A stretch of DNA of 64,000 nucleotides, from positions 7,998,001 through 8,062,000 of the forward strand of contig NZ_JARXYP010000002.1 of assembly GCF_029893805.1 (NCBI RefSeq). The letters are read 5' to 3'. Both the position numbers and the translations under genes were made by a program. This document shows positions 1 to 10,868 of the stretch, one piece after another. Source of the DNA: Streptomyces sp. SAI-135 (GTDB lineage: Bacteria > Actinomycetota > Actinomycetes > Streptomycetales > Streptomycetaceae). A model generated the notes under the pieces. It made no database searches. It was not told the DNA's origin and saw only the letters and a list, made by a program, of their open reading frames with translations. Each line of letters opens with the position of its first letter. Positions within the stretch are counted from its first letter, which is position 1.

Positions 1-971
1 ACGGCCGGGAGCTGACCGTGCGCGGCAGCATCGGCATCGTCGAGGGCCCGGCGGGGGAGCGGGGCCCCGCGGAGGTGCTGCGCAGCGCCGACATCACGAT
101 GTACCGGGCCAAGTCGGCGGGCGGCAACCGCTTCGAGCTGGCCGACCCGGAGGCCGACGCCCGCGCCATCACCCGGCACGGGCTGACCACACAGCTGCCC
201 GCGGCCCTTGACCGTGGCGAGTTCTTCATCGAGTACCAGCCGCTGGTGCACCTCGGTGACGGCAGTGTGCGGGGTGCCGAGGCGCTGGTGCGCTGGCTGC
301 ACCCGCAGCACGGCGTCCTCGGGCCCGACCGGTTCATCCCGCTCGCCGAGCACACCGGGCTGATCGTGCCGCTCGGCCGCTGGGTCCTGGAGCAGTCGGT
401 GCGGCAGGCCCGCGCATGGCGAGAACGGTACGGCGAGAACACCGCGGGCGGACCGCTCCGCATCAACGTCAACCTCTCGCCCTGCCAGCTCAGTCACCCC
501 GGCCTGGTGCAGGACACGGTGGACATCCTGGAGCGCGCCGGGGTGTCCCCCGACGCCCTCTGCCTCGAAGTCACCGAGTCGGCCCTCATCGGCGCCGACG
601 ACGACCTGCTCAAACCGCTGCGCCGACTCGCCGAGATGGGCGTCGACATCGCCCTGGACGACTTCGGCACCGGTTACTCGAACCTGGCGAACCTCCGCCG
701 CCTGCCGGTCAGCGTCCTCAAGCTGGACCGCTCCTTCACCCAGAGCATGCAGCAGTTCCCCGCCGACCCGGTCGACCTCAAGATCGTGGAGGGGATCGTT
801 TCGCTCGCCCACGGCCTGGACCTCGCGGTGACGGTCGAGGGCGTCGAAACCGGCGCGCAGGCCGAGCAGTTGCGGATACTGGGCTGCGACACGGCCCAGG
901 GCTGGTACTACGCCCGCCCGGGCCCGCCGGAGCGACTGCACGAGCTGGCCCTGGTGGACGCGACGGGCTGA
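1..971 (+). CDS. GGDEF-EAL cyclic-di-GMP signalling protein, C-terminal part
   Basis: The reading frame is open from the window edge, so the N-terminus is missing. The first ~45 residues are the end of a GGDEF domain (SADITMYRAKSAGGNRFE). An EAL domain follows and runs almost to the stop. It keeps the residues expected of an active c-di-GMP phosphodiesterase: GAEALVRW, NVNLS, LEVTES, DDFGTGYSNL, LKLD, VEGVET and AQGW. By family knowledge it should hydrolyse c-di-GMP to pGpG; whether the GGDEF half is active cannot be judged because its signature lies outside the window. Sensor or membrane domains, if any, are also outside. The next gene is on the opposite strand, so this gene ends its transcription unit. 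Confidence 0.93.
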   Translation, partial: GRELTVRGSIGIVEGPAGERGPAEVLRSADITMYRAKSAGGNRFELADPEADARAITRHGLTTQLPAALDRGEFFIEYQPLVHLGDGSVRGAEALVRWLHPQHGVLGPDRFIPLAEHTGLIVPLGRWVLEQSVRQARAWRERYGENTAGGPLRINVNLSPCQLSHPGLVQDTVDILERAGVSPDALCLEVTESALIGADDDLLKPLRRLAEMGVDIALDDFGTGYSNLANLRRLPVSVLKLDRSFTQSMQQFPADPVDLKIVEGIVSLAHGLDLAVTVEGVETGAQAEQLRILGCDTAQGWYYARPGPPERLHELALVDATG

Positions 972-1036
972 ACGCGCGACGCAGGGCGCCGGAACCGGGT
1001 GCGGGCCACGACGACGGCGTGCCCCGCCACCGCCGC

Positions 1037-1924
1037 TCAGCGTTCCAGCAGCATGCGCTGCAACTCCCGTGCCGCGCGAGGTGGAGCCACGTCGCTGCGG
1101 TGGGCCAGGGCGATGGTCCGGTGCAGTCCGGGCCGGGCGAGCGGGGTGACCCGCAGCCCCCGTCCGGAGCGCGTGGCCACCATGCGCGGCACGACGGCCA
1201 CGCCGAGCCCGGCCCGTACGAAGCCGAGGACGGCGTCCATCTCCCCGCCCTCCACGGCGAAGTCCGGTTCGAAACCCTCCGCGCGGCACGCTGCCACGGT
1301 CAGCTCGCGCAGGTCGTATCCGTGCCGGAACATCACCAGCGGTTCGCTCTCCAGGTCGGCGACGCGCACGGTGCGCCGGCCCGGACCGCCCGGTGCCGGG
1401 GCCTCCGGCGAGGAGACGACGACCAGGTCCTCCCGCAGCAGTTCCACCGTCGTCAGCGCCGGGGACGGCGTGGGCAGCGGGAGGACCACCAGGGCCAGGT
1501 CGAGGGCGCCGCGCGCGAGCAGCCGTACGAGATCGTGGGAGCCGCCCTCCTCGATCAGCAGGCGGATGCCGGGATAGCGGTCGTGGAAGGCGCGCAGCAC
1601 GTCCGGCAGCAGACCGGTGCACAGGCTCGGGGTGGCGCCGAGCCGGACCCGGCCGCTGCGCAGCTGCACCAGTTCCTGCACCTCGTGCCGGGCCGTGTCC
1701 GCGTCGGCCAGGATGCGGCGGGCCAGCGGCAGCAGGGCCTCGCCCGCGTCGGTGAGGGTGATGTTGCCGCGTGCCCGCGTGAACAGGTCCGCCCCGAGCT
1801 CCCGTTCCAGGGCCCGGATCTGCTGCGACAGCGAGGGCTGGGCGACATGGACCGCCTCGGCGGCACGGGTGAAGTGCCGGGTCTCGGCGACCGCCACGAA
1901 GTACTGGAGCTGCTGGAACTGCAT
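1037..1924 (-). CDS. LysR-family transcriptional regulator
   Basis: A 295-residue LysR-type regulator. The N-terminal winged helix (MQFQQLQYFVAVAETRHFTR, then AAEAVHVAQPSLSQQIRALE) is followed by a periplasmic-binding-protein-like effector domain from about residue 90. I chose the ATG at 1924 because LysR proteins normally begin M-x-x-x-Q-L-x-Y-F; an upstream in-frame start would add 14 atypical residues and run through the palindrome at 1934-1948. It diverges from sdhCAB with 84 bp between start codons, so it probably controls itself and possibly the sdh operon; the effector is unknown. Confidence 0.9.
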   Translation of the reverse strand: MQFQQLQYFVAVAETRHFTRAAEAVHVAQPSLSQQIRALERELGADLFTRARGNITLTDAGEALLPLARRILADADTARHEVQELVQLRSGRVRLGATPSLCTGLLPDVLRAFHDRYPGIRLLIEEGGSHDLVRLLARGALDLALVVLPLPTPSPALTTVELLREDLVVVSSPEAPAPGGPGRRTVRVADLESEPLVMFRHGYDLRELTVAACRAEGFEPDFAVEGGEMDAVLGFVRAGLGVAVVPRMVATRSGRGLRVTPLARPGLHRTIALAHRSDVAPPRAARELQRMLLER

Positions 1925-1933
1925 CCTCGTACG

Positions 1934-1948
1934 ATAGCCGTTGGCTAT
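1934..1948. promoter_or_regulatory. LysR-type operator (T-N11-A palindrome)
   Basis: ATAGCC-GTT-GGCTAT is a perfect 6-bp inverted repeat with the T-N11-A form typical of LysR boxes. It starts 10 bp from the LysR start codon, inside the LysR-sdhC divergent region. The expected role is autoregulation. Confidence 0.6.
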
Positions 1949-1980
1949 GGAATCAAGCCGGACCATGTCTTGGACCGATC

Positions 1981-1994
1981 GGGACCTTCGGCCC
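1981..1994. promoter_or_regulatory. Possible DevR/OsdR-like box before sdhC
   Basis: GGGACCTTCGGCCC matches the recurring island motif GGGCCG-N2-CGGCCC at all but two positions. It ends 14 bp before the first possible sdhC start and 50 bp before the second (ATG at 2045). If 2045 is the true start, the site would sit at a normal promoter distance. It stands far from the island, so chance occurrence is possible. Confidence 0.3.
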
Positions 1995-2008
1995 TAGCGT
2001 GATGACCC

Positions 2009-2716
2009 ATGGCTCTGGCAACGCGGACGGACCGACGGCCGTCCATGGCACGCACCGTGTGGGACAGCTCCGTCGGCAAGAAGACCGTGATGGCGGTCAG
2101 CGGACTGATCATGCTGCTGTACCTGGTCGTCCACATGATCGGCAATCTGAAGATCTTCTTCGGGGCGGGTGAGTTCAACCACTACGCGCACTGGCTGCGC
2201 ACGGTCGGCGAACCGTTCATGCACTACGAGTGGACGCTCTGGCTGATCCGGATCGTGCTGGTCGTCGCCGTGGTCGCGCACGCCGTCTCCGCCTACCAGC
2301 TCAGCCGCCGGGACATCCGGGCCCGGCCCGGCAAGTACGTCCACAGGAAGCCCCGGGCGAGCTACGCGACGCGCACCATGCGCTGGGGCGGGATCATCCT
2401 CGGCCTGTTCGTCGTCTGGCACATCCTCGACCTGACGACGGGCACCGTGCACTCCGGCGGCTTCCAGGAGGGCCGGCCCTACCAGAACGTCGTGGACACC
2501 TTCTCCACCTGGTACGGCAACGTCGTCTACATCGTCGCGATGCTCGCCCTCGGCCTGCACGTCCGCCACGGCTTCTGGAGTGCCGCGCAGACCCTCGGCG
2601 TCGGCAGCCGCACCCGCGACCGGGCCCTCAAGGCCGTCGCCAATGTCCTCGCACTGCTGCTCACGGCCGGCTTCATCGCCGTCCCCGTGGGTGTCATGAC
2701 CGGAGTGGTGAGCTGA
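2009..2716 (+). CDS. sdhC: Succinate dehydrogenase cytochrome b subunit SdhC
   Basis: A 235-residue membrane protein with about five transmembrane helices (starting near KTVMAVSGLIMLLYLVVHMI). It belongs to the cytochrome b558 family, which anchors SdhA and SdhB in the membrane, binds heme b and passes electrons to menaquinone. Conserved histidines lie in the first helices (VVHMIGNLK, HAVSAYQL) and in WHILDL and GLHVRHGFW. It is the first gene of sdhCAB, and the next ATG follows after 2 bp. The start could instead be the ATG at 2045; neither candidate has a clear ribosome-binding site. A separate SdhD is absent, as expected for this type. Confidence 0.93.
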   Translation: MALATRTDRRPSMARTVWDSSVGKKTVMAVSGLIMLLYLVVHMIGNLKIFFGAGEFNHYAHWLRTVGEPFMHYEWTLWLIRIVLVVAVVAHAVSAYQLSRRDIRARPGKYVHRKPRASYATRTMRWGGIILGLFVVWHILDLTTGTVHSGGFQEGRPYQNVVDTFSTWYGNVVYIVAMLALGLHVRHGFWSAAQTLGVGSRTRDRALKAVANVLALLLTAGFIAVPVGVMTGVVS

Positions 2717-2718
2717 AC

Positions 2719-4661
<1,943 letters not shown>

Positions 4662-4665
<4 letters not shown>

Positions 4666-5411
4666 AGCTCACCCTGCGCGTCTGGCGCCAGAAGAACGCC
4701 GACGCCGACGGAGCGATGTCCACGTACGAGGTGGACGGCATCTCGTCCGACATGTCCTTCCTGGAGATGCTGGACACCCTCAACGAGGAGCTCATCCTGC
4801 GCGGTGAGGACCCCGTCGCCTTCGACCACGACTGCCGCGAGGGCATCTGCGGCGCCTGCTCGCTCGTCATCAACGGCGACGCCCACGGGCCCGAGCGGAC
4901 CACCACCTGCCAGCTGCACATGCGGTCCTTCTCCGACGGCGACACGATCGACATCGAGCCGTGGCGGGCGGCCGCGTTCCCGGTGATCAAGGACCTGGTC
5001 GTGGACCGCTCGGCCTTCGACCGGATCATCCAGGCCGGGGGATACATCACCGCGCCCACCGGATCGGCCCCGGAGGCGCACGCCACGCCGGTGCCCAAGC
5101 CCGACGCCGACTTCGCCTTCGAGCACGCCGAGTGCATCGGATGCGGGGCGTGCGTGGCCGCCTGTCCCAACGGCGCGGCGATGCTGTTCACCTCGGCGAA
5201 GGTGAACCATCTGAACGTGCTGCCGCAGGGTGCCCCCGAGCGGGAGACCCGGGTGCTGGACATGGTGGAGCAGATGGACGAGGAGGGCTTCGGCGGCTGC
5301 ACGCTGGCCGGTGAGTGCGCCACGGCCTGCCCCAAGGGCATCCCCCTGGTCTCCATCACGAGCATGAACAAGGAGTGGCTGCGGGCCACACGGAAGGTGG
5401 GGAAGCGGTAG
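4662..5411 (+). CDS. sdhB: Succinate dehydrogenase iron-sulfur subunit SdhB
   Basis: A 249-residue electron-transfer subunit. The N-terminal ferredoxin domain carries a [2Fe-2S] site (DCREGICGACSLVIN and a later TTTCQLHM). The C-terminal domain carries CIGCGACVAACPNGA and CATACPKGIPL for the [4Fe-4S] and [3Fe-4S] clusters. It links the SdhA flavin to the SdhC heme and quinone site. Its ATG overlaps the sdhA stop (ATGA). A strong hairpin lies about 125 bp downstream, so the operon probably ends here. Confidence 0.95.
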
Positions 5412-5536
5412 CCGGATCACCGGGCGTGCGCGCCGCCGTCGTGGCTGGTCGCGCCCACGCGGCGGAGCCGCATATCGATACAGCCCCGCGCCCCTTCAGG
5501 GCGCACCGCCAGACGTTCGCCGATCAGCGCGGACGG

Positions 5537-5571
5537 GTGGGGCCGGACGTGGTGCTCATGCCCGGCCCCAC
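5537..5571 (+). terminator. Hairpin downstream of sdhCAB
   Basis: GTGGGGCCGG and CCGGCCCCAC form a perfect 10-bp stem with a 15-nt loop and no U-tract, common for actinobacterial terminators. The rest of the 354-bp gap between sdhB and the next gene shows no convincing ORF; it must hold the promoter of the acyltransferase pair. Confidence 0.5.
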
Positions 5572-5765
5572 CACGCCTGACCGCTCTCCGTCACCGGTGG
5601 GACACCGCCCGGTCGGTGGAGGCGCAGGTCCCGGACACCTTGTGCGAGGCGTTCAGCCTCCGCACACCCGGGCTCTCCGAACCGGTCACGTACACGCCAA
5701 CCGGCGTCGGAAGAACAGGGGCAGCGGCACCGCTCGCCGCCCCCGCCCGTGACCTGGAGAGTGCC

Positions 5766-6536
5766 ATGACCGGCGTTTCCACCCTCGACCGACCGTCGCA
5801 GAGCGTCGCCCCCACCCGCTACACCGTCACCCTGGCCCGCGACGAGAACGACGTACGGGCCGCGCAGCGGCTGCGGCACGACGTGTTCGCCGGGGAGATG
5901 GGCGCCCTCCTGACCACCCCGGAACCGGGCCTCGACGTCGACGGCTTCGACGCCTACTGCGACCACCTGCTCGTCCGCGACACCACGACCGGCCAGGTCG
6001 TCGGTACCTACCGGCTGCTGCCCCCGGAGCGCGCCGCGGTCGCCGGACGCCTGTACTCGGAGAGCGAGTTCGACCTGGCGCCGCTCGACGCGATCCGCCC
6101 CGGGCTCGTCGAGGTCGGCCGCTCCTGTGTGCACCCCGACCACCGCGACGGAGCCGTGATCGGCCTGATCTGGGCCGGGATCGCCCGCTACATGGTGGAC
6201 CGCGGCCACGAGTGGCTGGCCGGCTGCTGCTCGATCCCGCTCGCCGACGGCGGGGCGCTCGCGGCCGGAACCTGGGACCGGGTGCGCGCCAAGTACCTGG
6301 CTCCCGAGGAGTTCCGGGTACGACCGCTGCTGCCCTGGGAGCCCGCGGAGGGCACACCCGCCGCCCGCACCGAACTGCCCCCGCTGCTGCGCGGTTACCT
6401 CCGCCTCGGCGCCTGGGTCTGCGGACAGCCCGCCCACGACCCGGACTTCGGGGTCGCCGACATGTACGTGCTGCTGTCGATGCGCCGGGTCAACGCCCGC
6501 TATCTGCGGCACTTCCTCTCGCTGGTCCCGGCCTGA
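5766..6536 (+). CDS. olsB: OlsB-like N-acyltransferase (GNAT fold)
   Basis: A 256-residue GNAT-like acyltransferase with the RLRHDVFAGEMGA segment typical of OlsB/hemolysin-like N-acyltransferases and the later VEVGRSCVHPDHRDG block. Family role: transfer of a 3-hydroxyacyl chain from acyl-ACP to the alpha-amino group of ornithine, giving lyso-ornithine lipid. I chose the ATG preceded by GACCTGGAGAGTGCC; an upstream in-frame ATG would add 50 residues with no family resemblance. It is coupled to the next acyltransferase by a TGATG overlap. Identification rests on motif and pairing; a related N-acyl amino-acid synthase is possible. Confidence 0.78.
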   Translation: MTGVSTLDRPSQSVAPTRYTVTLARDENDVRAAQRLRHDVFAGEMGALLTTPEPGLDVDGFDAYCDHLLVRDTTTGQVVGTYRLLPPERAAVAGRLYSESEFDLAPLDAIRPGLVEVGRSCVHPDHRDGAVIGLIWAGIARYMVDRGHEWLAGCCSIPLADGGALAAGTWDRVRAKYLAPEEFRVRPLLPWEPAEGTPAARTELPPLLRGYLRLGAWVCGQPAHDPDFGVADMYVLLSMRRVNARYLRHFLSLVPA

Positions 6537-7354
6537 TGAGCGTCTGGCTGCCCAGCGCGCCCTGCACCCCGGGGGCGTGCCTGGAGCGGACGGGCCCGGC
6601 CGCGGCCGTACCCCGGGCCGTGCTGCGGCTCCTCGCGCTCACCGCCGTGCTGCTCGCCGGGATCGCGCTGCTCCCGGTCGGCCACCGGGTGCCGGCCGGC
6701 GCGGTGAGGTGGTGGTGCCGGGCGGTGGTGCGGGCCTCGGGGGTCCGGGTCCGGCTGTCCGGCGCCGCCGCGCCCACGGGCGGGGTGCTCCTGGTCGCCA
6801 ACCACATCTCCTGGCTCGACATCCCGCTGATGGCCGCCGTGCGCCCGGCCAGCATGCTGGCCAAGTCCGAGATCCGGCAGTGGCCGGTGGCGGGACGGCT
6901 GACGGCCCGCAGCGGCGCCCTGTTCATCGAACGGGACCGGCTGCGTGCCCTCCCGGAGACGGTCACCCGCATCGCCGACGCGCTGCGCGGGGGCGGCGCG
7001 GTCGCCGTCTTCCCCGAGGGAAGCACCTGGTGCGGCCGCGCCCAGGGCCGGTTCCGCCGCGCGGTGTTCCAGGCGGCCCTGGACGCCGGGGTGCCCGTCC
7101 AGCCGGTGAGCCTGCGCTACCGGCTCACCGACGGCGGATCCAGCACGGCCCCCGCCTTCGTCGGCGACGACTCGCTGCCGGCCTCGGTGTGGCGGGTGGT
7201 GTCGGCACGGGGACTGACGGCCGAGGTGGAGGTCCCGTCCCCGATCCCTCCGCACACCCACCCCGACCGCCGCTCCCTGGCCCGCACGGCACAGTCGAGC
7301 GCGTGCCAGGGCCGGACGGGCGAGCACACGGACCGATCGTCTCCGATCGCCTGA
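6536..7354 (+). CDS. olsA: OlsA-like 1-acyl-glycerol-3-phosphate acyltransferase
   Basis: A 272-residue PlsC-family membrane acyltransferase. After an N-terminal transmembrane segment (VLRLLALTAVLLAGIALLPV) come the four-block signature pieces NHISWLD (catalytic NHx4D), GALFIERD and FPEGSTW. With the OlsB-like gene it most likely completes ornithine lipid by adding the second acyl chain, so this is an O-acyltransferase of the inner leaflet. Start and upstream stop overlap as TGATG. A general phosphatidic-acid role (PlsC) is the alternative; the coupling to olsB favours OlsA. Confidence 0.82.
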   Translation: MSVWLPSAPCTPGACLERTGPAAAVPRAVLRLLALTAVLLAGIALLPVGHRVPAGAVRWWCRAVVRASGVRVRLSGAAAPTGGVLLVANHISWLDIPLMAAVRPASMLAKSEIRQWPVAGRLTARSGALFIERDRLRALPETVTRIADALRGGGAVAVFPEGSTWCGRAQGRFRRAVFQAALDAGVPVQPVSLRYRLTDGGSSTAPAFVGDDSLPASVWRVVSARGLTAEVEVPSPIPPHTHPDRRSLARTAQSSACQGRTGEHTDRSSPIA

Positions 7355-7379
7355 GCCACGGCTCGGGACGCCCGCGTCT

Positions 7380-7400
7380 CCCGGCGGCCCCGTCGCCGGG
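7380..7400. terminator. Hairpin between convergent olsA and uvrA-like genes
   Basis: CCCGGCG and CGCCGGG pair across 7 bases in the 67-bp gap between two converging genes, so it can serve both. Confidence 0.45.
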
Positions 7401-7421
7401 CGGACCGTCGCGCCGACGCAG

Positions 7422-9770
7422 TCACGCGCTCGAGCCCAGCGCCCGTGCCAGATAGGGAGCCGTCGAGCTGTCCGCCACCCCGGCCACGTCGCATGGCACT
7501 CCCGCCGCCACGACGCGGCCGCCCGCGTCGCCGCCGCCCGGGCCGAGGTCGATCACCCAGTCGGCGCCCGCCACCACGGACATGTCGTGCTCGACGACGA
7601 TCACCGTGTGGCCGGCGTCGACGAGACCGTGCAGCTGGCGCATGAGGACCTCGACGTCGGCCGGGTGCAGTCCGGTGGTGGGTTCGTCGAGGAGGTACAG
7701 GGTGTGGGCGCGCCCGGCGCGCTGGAGTTCGCTGGCGAGCTTGATGCGCTGGGCCTCGCCGCCGGAGAGTTCGGTGGCGGGCTGGCCGAGGCGGAGGTAA
7801 CCGAGGCCGACGTCGAGCAGGGTGGTGAGACTGCGGGCCACCTGCGAGGTGTCCGCGAAGAAGTCCGCCGCCGACTCCACCGTGAGGTCGAGCACCTGCG
7901 CGATGTTCCGTCCCCGGTACGTCACTTCGAGCGTCGCGGGGTTGTAGCGGGCCCCGCCGCAGTCCGGGCAGGGCGCGTAGGTGCTCGGCAGGAAGAGCAG
8001 CTCCACGCTCACGAACCCCTCGCCCTGGCAGGTCTCGCAGCGTCCTCCGGCCACGTTGAAGGAGAACCGGCCCGCCCCGTAGCCCCGTTCACGCGCCGCG
8101 TCCGTGGCGGCGAAGACCTTGCGCACGACGTCGAAGAGGCCCGTGTAGGTGGCCAGGTTGGAGCGCGGGGTCCGGCCGATCGGCTTCTGGTCGACCGAGA
8201 CCAGGCGCCCCACCCCCGCGGACTCCTGCGTGATCGCGCCGACCAGCGTGGACTTTCCCGAGCCCGACACCCCGGTCACGGCGGTGAACACACCGAGCGG
8301 GAACTCGGCCGTCACCCCGCGCAGGTTGTGCCGGTGGACCGGACCGACCTCCAACCGGCCCCGGGGCGACCGCACTTCACGCCGCACGGCGGGGGCGCCG
8401 TCGAACAGGAACCGGGCGGTGGCGGACTCCTCGACCTTCGCCAGCTCCGCGACCGGCCCGCTGTGCAGCACCCGGCCGCCGTGCTCACCGGCCGCCGGGC
8501 CGACGTCCACCAGCCAGTCCGCGCCCCGCATGACGTCCAGGTGGTGCTCCACGACGAACACCGAGTTGCCGGCCGCCTTCAACCGGGCCAGCACCGTGAG
8601 CAGAGCCTCGGTGTCCGCGGGGTGCAGTCCGGCGGAGGGCTCGTCGAGGACGTACACCACCCCGAACAGCCCGGACCGCAACTGGGTGGCGAGACGCAGT
8701 CGTTGGAGTTCGCCCGCGGACAGGGTGGGGGTCGCGCGGTCCAGGCTCAGATAGCCGAGGCCGAGCTCCACCACGGGAGCGATCCGGGACTTGAGGTCCT
8801 CGGTGAGGACCCGCGCGGTCTCGCCGCGCCCGGCCAGTGCGGCGGCCAGCTCGGTCAGCGGCAGCGCCGCGAGGTCGGCGATCGTGCGCCCCGCGAAGGT
8901 GACCGCCATCGCCTCCGGACGCAGCCTGCTGCCCCCGCAGACCGGGCACGGGGCGGATTCCAGGAACCGTTCCGCCTTGGCCCTGAGCGTCTGGCTTCTG
9001 GAGTCCGCGAAAGTCTTCAGCACATAGCGGCGGGCGCTCATGTACGTGCCCTGGTAGGGGCGTTGGATACGGTCCGCGTCCCGCACCGGGTGCACGGTGA
9101 CCACCGGCTGCTCGTCGGTGAACAGGATCCACTCGCGCTGTCCGGCGGGCAGCTCGCGCCACGGCCGGTCCACGTCGTACCCGAGCGCGTCGAGGATGTC
9201 CCGCAGGTTCTTGCCCTGCCAGGCGCCGGGCCACGCGGCGACGGCGCCCTCCCGGATCGACAGCGACGGGTCGGGCACCAGCGACTGCTCGGTCGTACGG
9301 TGGACGCGGCCCAGGCCGTGGCACTCCGAGCAGGCGCCGACGGCCGTGTTGGGGGAGAAGGAGTCCGAGTCGAGCCGTTCGGCACCCGGCGGGTAGTCGC
9401 CCGCCCGGGAGAACAGCATGCGCAGCGAGTTCGAGAGGTTGGTGACCGTCCCCACGGACGAGCGCGACGTCGGAGCCGCACGCCGCTGTTCGAGCGAGAC
9501 CGCGGGCGGCAGCCCGGTGATCTCCCCGACCTTCGGCGCGCCGACCTGGTGGATCAGCCGGCGCGCGTACGGCGCCACCGACTCGAAGTACCGCCGCTGG
9601 GCCTCCGCGTAGATCGTCCCGAACGCCAGCGACGACTTCCCGGACCCGGACACCCCCGTGAACACGGCCAGCACGTCCCGTGGCACGTCGACGTCCACCC
9701 CCTGAAGATTGTGCTCACGGGCGCCGCGCACGCGGACGTAGGGGTCGTGGGAGGTGTGGGGGCCGTGCAT
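7422..9770 (-). CDS. Short UvrA-like ABC ATPase (UvrA2 type)
   Basis: A 782-residue tandem ABC ATPase of the UvrA family. Walker A motifs are GVSGSGKSS and GVSGSGKST; signature regions are LSAGELQRL and LSGGEAQRIK; zinc-binding knuckles are CSECHGLG, CPVCGGSRL, CETCQGEGF and CPDCGGARY. Canonical UvrA is about 950-1000 residues, so this one is short and probably lacks the UvrB-binding insert. Such short relatives (UvrA2/DrrC-like) are linked to drug resistance or alternative damage handling rather than housekeeping excision repair. It lies 10 bp downstream of the LLM oxidoreductase gene on the same strand, so both are probably one transcript. Confidence 0.88.
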   Translation of the reverse strand: MHGPHTSHDPYVRVRGAREHNLQGVDVDVPRDVLAVFTGVSGSGKSSLAFGTIYAEAQRRYFESVAPYARRLIHQVGAPKVGEITGLPPAVSLEQRRAAPTSRSSVGTVTNLSNSLRMLFSRAGDYPPGAERLDSDSFSPNTAVGACSECHGLGRVHRTTEQSLVPDPSLSIREGAVAAWPGAWQGKNLRDILDALGYDVDRPWRELPAGQREWILFTDEQPVVTVHPVRDADRIQRPYQGTYMSARRYVLKTFADSRSQTLRAKAERFLESAPCPVCGGSRLRPEAMAVTFAGRTIADLAALPLTELAAALAGRGETARVLTEDLKSRIAPVVELGLGYLSLDRATPTLSAGELQRLRLATQLRSGLFGVVYVLDEPSAGLHPADTEALLTVLARLKAAGNSVFVVEHHLDVMRGADWLVDVGPAAGEHGGRVLHSGPVAELAKVEESATARFLFDGAPAVRREVRSPRGRLEVGPVHRHNLRGVTAEFPLGVFTAVTGVSGSGKSTLVGAITQESAGVGRLVSVDQKPIGRTPRSNLATYTGLFDVVRKVFAATDAARERGYGAGRFSFNVAGGRCETCQGEGFVSVELLFLPSTYAPCPDCGGARYNPATLEVTYRGRNIAQVLDLTVESAADFFADTSQVARSLTTLLDVGLGYLRLGQPATELSGGEAQRIKLASELQRAGRAHTLYLLDEPTTGLHPADVEVLMRQLHGLVDAGHTVIVVEHDMSVVAGADWVIDLGPGGGDAGGRVVAAGVPCDVAGVADSSTAPYLARALGSSA

Positions 9771-9780
9771 GGGAACGACT

Positions 9781-10779
9781 CTAACCGGAGGTGATCGCAG
9801 CCAGCCGCCGATAGGACTCCAGCAGGGCCGCGCGGTCGTACGTGCTGGTCGTGACCAGTACCTCCTGCGCCCCGGTCTCCTTCAGGACCGTCTCCAGCTC
9901 GTGGGCGACCTGCTCCTCGGTGCCCGTGATGTGGCCGGCGAGTCCGGATGCGTAGAAGCCGCGCTCCCTGGCCGTCATCGGGAGCGTCTCGACGCGCTCG
10001 GCGGGCGGCAGCGGGGGGAAGGTGCCGTGGGTCCGGGAGTACGCCATCGACCAGGCCTCCGGGATCAGCAGGCGCCGCGCCTCCTCGGGAGTGGCGGCCA
10101 CCGCGATCGTGCCCGAGACGACGACGTACGGCTCGGACGCCCAGGGGGAGGGGCGGAACCTCGCGCGGTAGTGGTCGATGCCCCGCTGCATCTTCTCGCG
10201 GTTCCTGAGGTCGCCGATGACCATCGGCAGGCCTGCGCGGGCCGCGATACCGGCACCCTCGCCCATGGCCAGCACAAAGGGCGGCACGGTCAGGCCTTCG
10301 GCCGGGCGGGCGTGCACCCCCGTCGGGGAGGTGCCGCGGAACCAGCCCAGCAGCTCCTCCAGCTGCCCGGCGAAGTCGTCGGCGTCGTCCTTGCCGCGGC
10401 CCAGCGCCCTGCGCACGCCGTCGGTGAAACCGACCGAGCGCCCCAGGCCCATGTCGATCCGGCCGGGGAAGAGGGACTCCAGCACCCCGAACTGCTCGGC
10501 GACGACCAGGGGCTGGTGGTTCGGCAGCATCACACCACCGGTGCCGACCCGGATGGTGTGCGTGGCCGAGGCCACGGCCGCCGCCAGCACGGTCGGCGCG
10601 GAGCCCGCGACTCCCGGCACTCCGTGATGCTCCGAGACCCAGAAGCGGTGGTAGCCGAGCCCCTCCAGCTCCCGCGCCAGGCCGACGGTGTCCCGGAGCG
10701 CCTGCGCGTTCGTGCCGCCCTCGCGGGTGCGGGAGCGGTCGAGGACGGAGAAGCGGGTGGCGGCGGTCAGGGAGCTCAC
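9781..10779 (-). CDS. LLM-class flavin-dependent oxidoreductase
   Basis: A 332-residue luciferase-like monooxygenase fold protein. Family segments include RFWVSEHHGVPGVAGSAPTVLAAAVA, TIRVGTGGVMLPNHQPLVVAEQFG and GRIDMGLGRSVGFTDG. These are the MsnO8/luciferase group that binds FMN or F420. The substrate cannot be read from sequence. It is the promoter-proximal gene of a likely two-gene operon with the UvrA-like ATPase. It diverges from the nucleotidyltransferase gene with 89 bp between them. Confidence 0.85.
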   Translation of the reverse strand: MSSLTAATRFSVLDRSRTREGGTNAQALRDTVGLARELEGLGYHRFWVSEHHGVPGVAGSAPTVLAAAVASATHTIRVGTGGVMLPNHQPLVVAEQFGVLESLFPGRIDMGLGRSVGFTDGVRRALGRGKDDADDFAGQLEELLGWFRGTSPTGVHARPAEGLTVPPFVLAMGEGAGIAARAGLPMVIGDLRNREKMQRGIDHYRARFRPSPWASEPYVVVSGTIAVAATPEEARRLLIPEAWSMAYSRTHGTFPPLPPAERVETLPMTARERGFYASGLAGHITGTEEQVAHELETVLKETGAQEVLVTTSTYDRAALLESYRRLAAITSG

Positions 10780-10868
10780 ACCGGGTTCAACGCCCGGCCG
10801 GAGGCGGTATTCCCGCCACCCCGACCGCCAGGAAAACCGGATGACCGCGATCGCCGCAGGTCAGCACA

